A stretch of 64,000 nucleotides of DNA from Acidobacteriota bacterium (GTDB taxonomy: Bacteria; Acidobacteriota; Vicinamibacteria; Vicinamibacterales; UBA8438), in assembly GCA_011523845.1 (NCBI GenBank), contig WTFV01000225.1:1-64000 (forward strand), written 5' to 3'. This document shows, piece after piece, positions 51,882 through 59,963 of the stretch. The notes below the pieces were generated by a model that worked only from the letters and a program-made list of their open reading frames with translations, made no database searches and was not told the DNA's origin. Positions within the stretch are counted from its first letter, which is position 1. The number at the start of each line of letters is the position of its first letter. The position numbers and the translations under genes are program-made.

Positions 51882-54719
51882 CTACCCACCCCAACCGTAG
51901 TTGAGCCGCGCGTAGTAGTACCCGCCGCTCAGGCCCCACGGCGTGAACTGGCTGTAGGGCAGGCCGAACCGCGCGGCGAACAGGTCCATCCGGTCCGAGA
52001 AGGTGTCGAAGACGTTCTGGCCGCCGACCGCCAGCGTGACGTCCGGAGCAAGGGCGACGCTGGCCTCCAGGTCGAGGATGAAGCGGCCGCCGAGCACCTG
52101 CGCGTCGGCGCCCCGCGCGGAGCGCGCGTCGAGGTGGTCGACCCACGACCCGAAGTAGTGCAGGCGGCCGAGCAGGCCGACCCGCCCGGCGCGCTGGTTG
52201 ACGGCGACGTTCCAGCGCGTCTCCGGCACCCCCCGTTCCAGGGCGAGCACGTCGCCGGGGCTGAGCAGCTCCGACTCTTTCGTCACCTCCGTGTCGGTGT
52301 GGTTCAGGGCCAGGCTGAAGACCGTGTCGCCTCCCAATCCGGGGGGCGCCCAGGTCGAAACGACGTCGATCCCCCGCGTCCGGGTCGAGAAGTCGTTGAT
52401 GAAGAACCGGAAGAAGGCCAGGGTGCGCGCCGACGTGATGCCTTCCGACAGGAGCAACGCGCGCTCGTCGGCTCCCAGCGTGAAGTTCTGCGACAGGGCG
52501 AGGCGGTTCACGACGTCGACGTGGAAATAGTCGGCGGTGAGCGTGAACCCGCCGGTGTCGACCACCAGCCCGGCCGTCGCGTTGGTCGACGTCTCGGGAT
52601 CGAGCGGCCGGCCGCCCCGGAGCTGCGCCGCCCGGTAGGTGGACGGCACGGTGGCGCTGTCGACCAGGTCCAGCGTCCTGGGGTTGATGGTCGACTGCAC
52701 GTTGAACGTGTTCTGCTGGCCCGGCGTGGGGGCGCGGAAACCGGTGCTGACCCCGCCGCGCACCGAGACGGTGTCGCCCAGCCCGTAGCGGGTGGAGAGC
52801 TTGCCGTTCGCCGTCGCGCCGAACACGTCGAAGCGTTCGACCCGCAACGCCCCGCCGACGGTCCAGCGGTCGTCGGGACTGCCCAGCTCCACGTCGCCGT
52901 AGAGGGCGACGTTGGCGCGGGTCCAGGTGCCGGCGGTGTAGTCGGGAAAGCCCGCGAAGCCGTTCGAGCCCGAGACGAAGCCCTGCGCCGCGAACGGACC
53001 GACCTCCCAAGACGGCCGCTCCCCGGCGCGGATGGTGAAGCGCTCGTCCCGCCACTCGGCGCCGCCCGCCAGATGGACCAGGTCCGTGGCGGCGTAGGAG
53101 ACGTCGAAGTTGAGGTTGACCTCCGCCTGCCGGTAAAGCCCCGGGTCGAAATTGCGCGGGGTGTCGGGACCGAGCGACGCGTTGACGGTGTTGAACAGGA
53201 AGAAGTCCGCCTGGTGGGCGCCGTAGCTCGCGCTGGCGTCCCAGGTCAGGCCGTTGGCGGCGGCGCGGCGCAGGCCGGCGACGGCCGACAGGTCCGTGAT
53301 CACGCCGCTGTAGGACGGGGTGAACCCGCCCGGGGCGATCTCCTGAAACGAGAAGCAGTTCGGGTCGGCGAACACCCGCGCCAGGGCCGCCTGGTCCGGC
53401 CTGTGGTCGATGATACTCACCGTGGGACAGTTGGCCGAGCCGTCCCGGATGCCGTCGCGCGCGTCGATCACGTCCCCGACGAGCAGCGTCCGGCCGCCGT
53501 CGAGACTGAAGATGTTGGCCCGCGTGTTCGGGTTCCGGAAGTAGAACCCCTGCGCCGACGTCTTGTGCGCGTAGTTGGCGTGGCCGTAGAGTTGCATGCC
53601 GTTGGCGTGCAGGTGGCCGAAGTTGCCGAACAGCTTCAGATCGTCCTCGCTCGTCGTGTTGCCCCACGGCTGCGCCGGGTCGGCCACCGCGGTGTTGCCG
53701 GCCGCGATGAGCGCCGCCGCGTCGGCGCGCTGCACGCTGCGGTCGGTGGGACCGGCGTTGCCGTACTCCAGGCTGAGGTTGGCGAAGCCGTTGTCGCCGA
53801 GCGGGAGTCCGACGTTGCCGGCGACGTTGTACGCGCCGCCGTCGCCCGCGCGGTAGGTCCCGGTGTCGAACTCCAGGCTGCCGCCCTCGCGGGCGTCCTT
53901 GAGCAGAAAATTCAGCACGCCGGCGATGGCGTCCGAGCCGTACTGCGCCGAGGCGCCGTCGCGCAGCACCTCGACCTGCCGCAGCGCGATCGCCGGAATG
54001 GTCGAGATGTCCGGCCCCTGCGTGCCGTCGGTGACGCCGCCGAACCAGACCAGGATCGCCGAGCGGTGGCGGCGCTTGCCGTTCACCAGCACCAGCGTGT
54101 GGTCGTGGGCGAGGTTGCGCAGGCTCGCCGGCCGCACCAGCGAGGCCGCGCCGCTGATCGGGTGCGTGGCGACGTTGAACGAGGGCACCAGGTTCCGCAA
54201 CTGGTAGTCGAGCGTCGTGGCGCCCTGGCTCATCACGTCGCGGAACGGAATGGCGTCGATGGGAACCGGGGATTCGGTCACCGAACGGGGCTGCGCCCGG
54301 CTGCCGACGACGACCACCTGCTCTTCGAGCTGCACCGAAAGAACGATGTCCAGGGCGATGGTTGCTCCCGCACCGAGCGCCACGTTGCGCCGCACGTCGG
54401 GCTGGAAGCCGGGCAGCGTGGACGTCACGTCGTAGGTGCCCGGCGGGAGTCCACTGAAGGCGAACACGCCAGCGCCGTCGGTGAAGGTGATCTCGGTCGG
54501 GCCACCGGGCTGCGTGCCGCGCGCCTCGACGGTCACGCCCGGCAGCACGAGACCCGTGGCGTCGGTGACGGTACCTTCGATGACTGCTTCCTGCGCGTGG
54601 ACGACCCCCGGCACAACGAGTCCCGCCAGCAGCGCAAGAAGGATCACTCTACGAAGAAACTCGGCTTCCGCTTCTACCCTCAGGATGTCCGCCGCAGACG
54701 GGAATGGCCAACTTGACAT
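51882..54719 (-). CDS. TonB-dependent receptor with carboxypeptidase-regulatory domain
   Basis: 945 aa outer-membrane receptor. The hydrophobic signal (RVILLALLAGLVVPGVVHAQ) starts only at about residue 24, so the true start may be GTG 54647 rather than ATG 54719. Then come a carboxypeptidase-regulatory-like domain (VIEGTVTDATGLVLPGVTVE) and a plug with LVLVNGKRRHRSAILV and RQVEVLRDGASAQYGSDAIA. The barrel ends in GGYYYARLNYGW. The plug type is that of receptors for oligosaccharides, peptides or natural products rather than simple siderophores. No binding-protein partner is adjacent, so the ligand is unknown. Confidence 0.92.
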   Translation of the reverse strand: MSSWPFPSAADILRVEAEAEFLRRVILLALLAGLVVPGVVHAQEAVIEGTVTDATGLVLPGVTVEARGTQPGGPTEITFTDGAGVFAFSGLPPGTYDVTSTLPGFQPDVRRNVALGAGATIALDIVLSVQLEEQVVVVGSRAQPRSVTESPVPIDAIPFRDVMSQGATTLDYQLRNLVPSFNVATHPISGAASLVRPASLRNLAHDHTLVLVNGKRRHRSAILVWFGGVTDGTQGPDISTIPAIALRQVEVLRDGASAQYGSDAIAGVLNFLLKDAREGGSLEFDTGTYRAGDGGAYNVAGNVGLPLGDNGFANLSLEYGNAGPTDRSVQRADAAALIAAGNTAVADPAQPWGNTTSEDDLKLFGNFGHLHANGMQLYGHANYAHKTSAQGFYFRNPNTRANIFSLDGGRTLLVGDVIDARDGIRDGSANCPTVSIIDHRPDQAALARVFADPNCFSFQEIAPGGFTPSYSGVITDLSAVAGLRRAAANGLTWDASASYGAHQADFFLFNTVNASLGPDTPRNFDPGLYRQAEVNLNFDVSYAATDLVHLAGGAEWRDERFTIRAGERPSWEVGPFAAQGFVSGSNGFAGFPDYTAGTWTRANVALYGDVELGSPDDRWTVGGALRVERFDVFGATANGKLSTRYGLGDTVSVRGGVSTGFRAPTPGQQNTFNVQSTINPRTLDLVDSATVPSTYRAAQLRGGRPLDPETSTNATAGLVVDTGGFTLTADYFHVDVVNRLALSQNFTLGADERALLLSEGITSARTLAFFRFFINDFSTRTRGIDVVSTWAPPGLGGDTVFSLALNHTDTEVTKESELLSPGDVLALERGVPETRWNVAVNQRAGRVGLLGRLHYFGSWVDHLDARSARGADAQVLGGRFILDLEASVALAPDVTLAVGGQNVFDTFSDRMDLFAARFGLPYSQFTPWGLSGGYYYARLNYGWGG

Positions 54720-54860
54720 CTACCAAGACTACGCGAAAGTTCGTGTCATCACGAAACCGACGTCGTGCATCGACGCTCTCGTACGGGGTTCACGGGCCCA
54801 ACTGCCCGCGTGGGTAGACCACGAATCCCTTTTGCTCTTCTTGGGGGGCGTCGGCAGCAC

Positions 54861-55643
54861 TCAGCGCCGTCGCCGCACGAACGCCAGGCCGGACCAGTCC
54901 TCGTCCACGGCGCAGACCTTGAAGTCGACCAGCCCACCGGCGAGTGCGACGCGCCGCACGTCGTCGCCGGTGTGGTCTGCGGCCAGCGGCGAGGTCTTCT
55001 TCGGCCAGCAGATCCAGAGCCGTCCGTCACCTGCAGCCTCCGCCATCCGGGTCATGCCGCGTTCGAGCTCCCGCCGGGAGCGCGTGAACCACAGCGTGAC
55101 GTCGCGAGGGCCGCGGTTCGTCGCGCGGAGCGCCACGTCGGGCGGCAGCGGATCGAGGATTGCCGCGAAACCGTCCGGGGGCTTCACCAACACCACTCGC
55201 ATCCCCGGCTTGATGCCGAGCTTGCGGGGCAACGGCGTCCCGGAATAGCCGGCAGTGGCCGCGGGCGCGGGCGCGGCGCCGCTCGGCGGCATGGCGAGCG
55301 CGCTGGCGACCGCGGTGACGACGTCCTCCGGCGCCGCGTGCATGGTCTCGAGCGGCAGCGCCTTGAGCCGTCCGAAAACGGACCGGTCCGTCGCGACGAA
55401 GACAATCGGGATCCGCCGCGTCGCCACCCGCTGGCGCAGGGCCAGGGCGATGTCGCGGCCGCGCGCCGGCGCCCGGTCGAGATCGATCACGACCGCGCGC
55501 GGCGGTTGCGTGGCGATACGCTTGAGGTCGTCCGGGCCGGTAACCGGTTTCCGGTCTATCGTGTAGCCCGCGTCCGCCAGGCGTGCGACCCAGGTGGCCG
55601 CCGCCGTCGACGCCCCGATGACTCTGACCGATCCGCGCGGCAT
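54861..55643 (-). CDS. Receiver-like domain fused to DUF3052
   Basis: 260 aa. The N-terminal 125 residues look like a degenerate response-regulator receiver: RVIGASTAAATWVARLADAG, then AVVIDLDRAPARGRDIALAL with Asp in the phospho-acceptor region, and IPIVFVATDRS. The C-terminal part is DUF3052 (LPRKLGIKPGMRVVLVKPP, GDGRLWICWPKKTS, VAVDEDWSGLAFV-type end). DUF3052 proteins are small and of unknown role; fusion to a receiver-like domain is notable. ATG 55643 begins the recognisable fold. A double-hairpin repeat lies directly upstream. Confidence 0.75.
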   Translation of the reverse strand: MPRGSVRVIGASTAAATWVARLADAGYTIDRKPVTGPDDLKRIATQPPRAVVIDLDRAPARGRDIALALRQRVATRRIPIVFVATDRSVFGRLKALPLETMHAAPEDVVTAVASALAMPPSGAAPAPAATAGYSGTPLPRKLGIKPGMRVVLVKPPDGFAAILDPLPPDVALRATNRGPRDVTLWFTRSRRELERGMTRMAEAAGDGRLWICWPKKTSPLAADHTGDDVRRVALAGGLVDFKVCAVDEDWSGLAFVRRRR

Positions 55644-55654
55644 GCGGTAGTCTA

Positions 55655-55760
55655 GGAGCTTGCGCCGCAGAACGCAGCGAAGCAAAGGTTCTGTGGCGCA
55701 AGGTCATGGAGCGGGGGGATGGGCCGAAACGCCGAGCCAGCGAGGCGTTTCGGGGCGCTA
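55655..55760 (+). repeat. Double-hairpin dispersed repeat, copy 2
   Basis: It matches 20267-20372 over about 106 bp, with shared segments GGAGCTTGCGCCGC, GGCGCAAGGTCATGGAGCGG, CCGAAACGCCGAGCC and GCGAGGCGTTTCGGGGCGCT. Both hairpins are conserved while the loop of the first has diverged. It lies between the divergent DUF3052 and parD genes. Confidence 0.85.
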
Positions 55761-55778
55761 CGAGGGAGGAGGCCATGC

Positions 55779-56033
55779 ATGGCGCTGGTCAAGAAGAGCA
55801 TCACCATAACGGACCGTCAGGAGCAGTGGATCAGGGCGCAGGTCGCAAGCGGCGATTACGGCAGCGACAGCGAGTACTTCCGCACGCTGATCCGCCAGGA
55901 CCAGGAACGAAACGCCACCTACCGGGCCTTGAAGAAGGCCATTCAGGAAGGTGTGGACAGCGGTGTCAGCGACAGGACGGTGAAGGAGATCTGGGCGGAG
56001 GCGGAGCGGCGCTACGAAGCCAGGCATGGCTGA
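55779..56033 (+). CDS. parD: ParD-type antitoxin
   Basis: 84 aa. ATG 55779 lies downstream of GAGGGAGGAGG. The ribbon-helix-helix is MALVKKSITITDRQEQWIRA, followed by GDYGSDSEYFRTLIRQDQER. The C-terminal helix is the toxin-binding part. It overlaps the parE-like gene by 8 bp. Confidence 0.93.
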   Translation: MALVKKSITITDRQEQWIRAQVASGDYGSDSEYFRTLIRQDQERNATYRALKKAIQEGVDSGVSDRTVKEIWAEAERRYEARHG

Positions 56034-56322
56034 CTTCCGCCTGTCGACTCGCGCCGCGTCCGACCTTGGCGGCATCGCCCGTTACACCATCGAGACCTTC
56101 GGCATCGAGCAGGCGCGCCGGTACCGTGACGATCTGGAGGCCTGCTTCCGGACTCTGGCGGAAACGCCACGGCTGGGCAGGAGTGCGGAACGGCTTCGCC
56201 CCGGCCTGCGACGCTTCGAGCATCGCTCGCACACCGTGTTCTACACGCAGGATGAAGACGGAATCCTGATCGTCCGTATCCTGCACGTCAGGATGGATGC
56301 CACGCGCCGCGTTGGCCCGTGA
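56026..56322 (+). CDS. parE: ParE-type toxin
   Basis: 98 aa of the RelE/ParE superfamily. MADFRLSTRAASDLGGIARY, then RPGLRRFEHRSHTVFYTQ and LIVRILHVRMD. Related ParE toxins inhibit DNA gyrase. The ATGGCT start lies inside the antitoxin gene. Its TGA overlaps the GTG of the next gene, an acyl-CoA synthetase, so the two may be co-transcribed. Here parE means the toxin, not topoisomerase IV. Confidence 0.92.
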   Translation: MADFRLSTRAASDLGGIARYTIETFGIEQARRYRDDLEACFRTLAETPRLGRSAERLRPGLRRFEHRSHTVFYTQDEDGILIVRILHVRMDATRRVGP

Positions 56323-58562
56323 CGCGCATGGAACCGACTACCACGAGGCCGCCGACCGAATCCCTGGACGCCTTGCTGCGCCCGGCGTCGGTAGCCATCA
56401 TCGGCGCCTCGAACGACCCGACGCGCATCGGCGGGCGTCCGCTTCGATACCTGCGGGAAGCCGGCTTCCCGGGACAGGTCTATCCCGTCAATCCGAAGCA
56501 CCGGGAGGTGCAGGGACTCCCGGCGTTTCCGCACATATCCGGCGTGCCGGAAGCGGTCGATCTGGCGATCGTCGCGGTGCCTGCCCCGAGCGTCGTCGAC
56601 ACCGTCGAGGCGTGCGCGACCCGCGGCGTGCGGGTGGCGGTCATCTACAGCGCCGGCTTCGCGGAGATGAGCGCCGAGGGTCGCCGGCTGCAGCGGCGGC
56701 TGAGTGACATCGCGGCGGAGACCGGCCTCCGCATCGTCGGGCCCAACTGCCTCGGCGTCTACAACTCGGAGCTCGGCTTCTTCGCCACGTTCAGCACGAC
56801 GCTGGAGGACGGCTTCCCCGCGCCGGGCGGCGTCGCGCTGGTCAGCCAGAGCGGCGCCTACGGCAGCCACCTGTCGCTGCTGGCCCGCAAGCGGAACATC
56901 GACGTCCGCTACTGGGTGACGACCGGCAACGAGGCGGACGTCTCGGTGCCGGAGGTGCTCGGGTGGCTGGCGGAGCAGGACGACGTGTCCGTGATCATGG
57001 CTCACGCCGAGGGCATCACGGACCGGGACGCGCTCGTGCGCGCCCTGGGCACGGCGCGCGCCCGCCGCAAGCCGGTCGTGTTCCAGAAAGTGGGAACCAC
57101 CGAGGTGGGCGCGCAGGCGGCTCGCTCGCACACCGCCTCGCTCGCCGGCGCCGACCCCGTCTACGAGGCGGCGTTCCGGCAGTTCGGCGCCTACCGCGCA
57201 CGCGATACGGACGAGATGCTGGACGTCGCCTACGCGGCCGGCTTCGGCGTCTTTCCGGAGAGCCCGCGCGTCGCGCTCGTTTCCATCTCGGGCGGCGTCG
57301 GCGTGCAGATGGCGGACGCGGCGGTCGGCTTCGGCCTCGACGTGGCGCCGCTGAGCGAGTCGGCGCAGAACCGGCTGAAGGCCGCCCTACCCTACGCCTC
57401 GCCCCGCAACCCGGTCGACATCACCGCGCAGGCGTTCAACCGGATCGACCTGATCGCCGACAACCTGGGGATCGTCTTCGAGGAGGAGCGACACGACGCG
57501 GTGGTCGCCTTCTTCACCTACGTGGCGGCCGCCGAAGGCATGGTCGAGCCCATCCGCCAGGCGATCCACGCCGCCCGCGAGCGGCGGCCCGGCTGCGCGC
57601 TGGTGCTGTCCATCGTCGCTCCGCCGGACGTCGTGCGTCAGTACGAGGCGGTCGGCTGCCCCGTGTTCGAGGATCCGACCCGCGCCGTGCGGTCCGTCGC
57701 GGCGCTGCACCGGTTCAGCCGGATCTTCGCAGAGAGTGGGGACGAAGTCCTATCGGAAGGCGTCGGCGGAACGGTGGGCGTTCTCGCCGCGGACGTTCCC
57801 ACCGCGGATGCCTCCACCGTCGAGCCGCGCACCGGCAGAACGGCGACTCCCCCGATCATCGCACCGCGCAGGAGGAACCTCCCCGACGGTCCCCTCTCGG
57901 AGCGGCAGGCGAAGCGCCTCCTCTCGGAAGCGGGCGTGCCGGTGGTCCGGGAGGAGCTCGCACGGACCGCCGACGAGACCGCGCGCATCAGCGCCGCTTT
58001 CGATGCGCCGGTGGCGGTCAAGCTGTGCGCGCCGGGAATCCTGCACAAGACCGAAATCGGCGGTGTCGTGCTCGACGTGTCGAACGATGCGGAGGCCCGC
58101 AGCGCCTATGAGGCGATCACTTCCCGCGCCCGCGCGGCGGACCCGTCAGTTCGCATCGAGGGCGTGCTGGTGGCGCCGATGGTCACCGGCGGCGTCGAAA
58201 CGATCCTCGGCGTCCGCTGCGACCCGACGTTCGGACCCGTCGTCATGTTCGGTCTCGGCGGGACCCTCGTGGAGGTGATCGAGGACGTGAGCTTCCGCGT
58301 GGCGCCGTTCGGCGAAGCCGAGGCCCGGCGGATGATTGCAGAGACGCGCGCCGGCAAGATACTCCGCGGAACGCGCGGCAAGGGTCCGTACGACCTCTCC
58401 GCCTTGGCAACGACCCTGTCACGCCTGTCGGTCTTCGCGGCGGAGCACGGCGACACCATCGAGAGTGCGGAGATCAACCCGTTCGTCGTGCTCCCGGAAG
58501 GTCGCGGCGCCGTCGCGCTCGACGCCGTGATCGTGACCCGCGCCCCGGAGATGCCGGCCTGA
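56319..58562 (+). CDS. ADP-forming acyl/acetyl-CoA synthetase, fused alpha-beta type
   Basis: 747 aa. The N-terminal CoA-binding domain (SVAIIGASNDPTRIGGRPLR) is followed by two succinyl-CoA-ligase-like domains, with VALVSQSGAYGSHL and the phospho-His region RSHTASLAGAD. A linker rich in Thr/Ala (about residues 485-525) leads to an ATP-grasp domain (AVKLCAPGILHKTEIGGVVL, VMFGLGGTLVEVIEDVSFRV, SAEINPFVV). It converts acyl-CoA, ADP and phosphate to acid, CoA and ATP, or the reverse. No GNAT domain is present, unlike the protein acetyltransferase PatZ. The start is GTG 56319 or ATG 56328. Confidence 0.92.
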   Translation: MTRMEPTTTRPPTESLDALLRPASVAIIGASNDPTRIGGRPLRYLREAGFPGQVYPVNPKHREVQGLPAFPHISGVPEAVDLAIVAVPAPSVVDTVEACATRGVRVAVIYSAGFAEMSAEGRRLQRRLSDIAAETGLRIVGPNCLGVYNSELGFFATFSTTLEDGFPAPGGVALVSQSGAYGSHLSLLARKRNIDVRYWVTTGNEADVSVPEVLGWLAEQDDVSVIMAHAEGITDRDALVRALGTARARRKPVVFQKVGTTEVGAQAARSHTASLAGADPVYEAAFRQFGAYRARDTDEMLDVAYAAGFGVFPESPRVALVSISGGVGVQMADAAVGFGLDVAPLSESAQNRLKAALPYASPRNPVDITAQAFNRIDLIADNLGIVFEEERHDAVVAFFTYVAAAEGMVEPIRQAIHAARERRPGCALVLSIVAPPDVVRQYEAVGCPVFEDPTRAVRSVAALHRFSRIFAESGDEVLSEGVGGTVGVLAADVPTADASTVEPRTGRTATPPIIAPRRRNLPDGPLSERQAKRLLSEAGVPVVREELARTADETARISAAFDAPVAVKLCAPGILHKTEIGGVVLDVSNDAEARSAYEAITSRARAADPSVRIEGVLVAPMVTGGVETILGVRCDPTFGPVVMFGLGGTLVEVIEDVSFRVAPFGEAEARRMIAETRAGKILRGTRGKGPYDLSALATTLSRLSVFAAEHGDTIESAEINPFVVLPEGRGAVALDAVIVTRAPEMPA

Positions 58563-58601
58563 AGCTGGTACCATGCGTTCGGTTCCAGGACGGGCCTGCA
58601 A

Positions 58602-59963
58602 GTGAGTGGTACGTCGAGTTCGCCATATACGCCGCCTGACGATCTCTGGGAGGTCAACCGCTCGTTGCAGATCGATGAGCCTCTCGACGGATCGAACGAT
58701 CCCCGCTGGGTCGACACGGGAGAGGCGCGAGGCGAGTACAGCCTTCGCTCCCTCTATCGAGCGCTCGGCGTGGAGGACGCGGAGAGCCCTTCCACGCGGC
58801 GGCTCAGGACGCCGCCTGACCGCGGCTACTACCTGTTCTGCGGGCACCGCGGCTGCGGCAAGAGCACCGAGCTGCGACGTATCCGGAACGACCTGCACGC
58901 GCCGGACGTCTACTACGTCGCCTTTGCGGATGCAGCCCGCGACCTCGACCCCAACAACCTGCGCTACCAGGACGTCCTGCTGCACCTGGCCGCAACGCTG
59001 ACCAGGCGGCTCGAAGACGACGGGGTCGCCATCGACGACGTGCACCTCGAGCGGCTCCGAAGCTGGTTCGATCAGCGGGTGGAGGAGCAGGCGGACATCG
59101 AGGAATTGACACGGCAGGTCAAGGCCGGCGCGCAGGTTGCCGCAGGGCTCCCCTATCTCGGGAAACTCCTGGCCGCGATCAGCACCGCCTTCAAGACGAA
59201 CGCCACCCACAAGGAAGTGCTGCGGCGCACGTTGAAGAACTACTTCAGTGACTTCGCGGAAGCGTTCAATCATCTCATCGCGGCGGCCGAGGACGCCCTG
59301 CGCGAGGCGGACAGGGGCAGTCGGATCCTCTTCATGATCGACGGCACGGATCAGCTCAGCGAAGAGGATGCACATGCGTTCTTCATCACCGACGTTCATC
59401 AGCTTCAACAGGTGCGAGCACTGTTCCTCTACTGCGCGCCCATCCACCTGATCTACGAAGCCGCGGCCATTCAGCAGAACTTCGGCGTGTTCCGACTGCC
59501 CATGCTCAAGACCCAGAACGAAAGCGATGCCGCCAACGAGGCCGGGCGCCGCGCGATGCAGGATCTGCTCTACCGGCGCGCCGCACCCGAACTATTCGAC
59601 GACGGCGTAGCCGACTATCTGATCGACCACAGCGGAGGACACCCGCGCGACCTGCTGCGGTTGTTGCAGCAGGCGTTCCAGTACGCCGAGCACGATCGGT
59701 TCGACGATGCCGCCGCGCAACGCGCCGTACGCGAAACGGCCTCCATGTTCCGACGTATCCTGGAGCCCGAGGACTACCGGCTTCTGGCCGAGATCGACTC
59801 GAGCGCGGAGCAACCTCCCAGCACCGAGCGCACCCGCCACCTGCTCTACAACCTCGCGCTGCTGGAGTACAACGACTACTTCTGGCGCAGTCATCCCGCT
59901 ATCAGGACGACGGATGCCTACCGCAACGCAAGGCGCCGGATCGATGGGACCGGCAACGGATAG
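58602..59963 (+). CDS. P-loop ATPase of a two-gene ATPase/TPR system
   Basis: 453 aa, read from GTG 58602. An N-terminal region of about 75 residues (RSLQIDEPLDGSNDPRWVD) precedes a STAND/KAP-like ATPase. Walker A is YYLFCGHRGCGKSTELRRI (about residues 76-94) and Walker B is GSRILFMIDGTDQLSEED (about 245). The C-terminal helical part contains DHSGGHPRDLLRLLQQAFQY, like the post-ATPase winged segment of AAA/STAND proteins. It overlaps the repeat protein gene by 20 bp, so the two are expressed together. The pair resembles split NTPase-sensor systems seen in bacterial conflict or signalling islands. Function is inferred only from layout. Confidence 0.82.
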   Translation: MSGTSSSPYTPPDDLWEVNRSLQIDEPLDGSNDPRWVDTGEARGEYSLRSLYRALGVEDAESPSTRRLRTPPDRGYYLFCGHRGCGKSTELRRIRNDLHAPDVYYVAFADAARDLDPNNLRYQDVLLHLAATLTRRLEDDGVAIDDVHLERLRSWFDQRVEEQADIEELTRQVKAGAQVAAGLPYLGKLLAAISTAFKTNATHKEVLRRTLKNYFSDFAEAFNHLIAAAEDALREADRGSRILFMIDGTDQLSEEDAHAFFITDVHQLQQVRALFLYCAPIHLIYEAAAIQQNFGVFRLPMLKTQNESDAANEAGRRAMQDLLYRRAAPELFDDGVADYLIDHSGGHPRDLLRLLQQAFQYAEHDRFDDAAAQRAVRETASMFRRILEPEDYRLLAEIDSSAEQPPSTERTRHLLYNLALLEYNDYFWRSHPAIRTTDAYRNARRRIDGTGNG

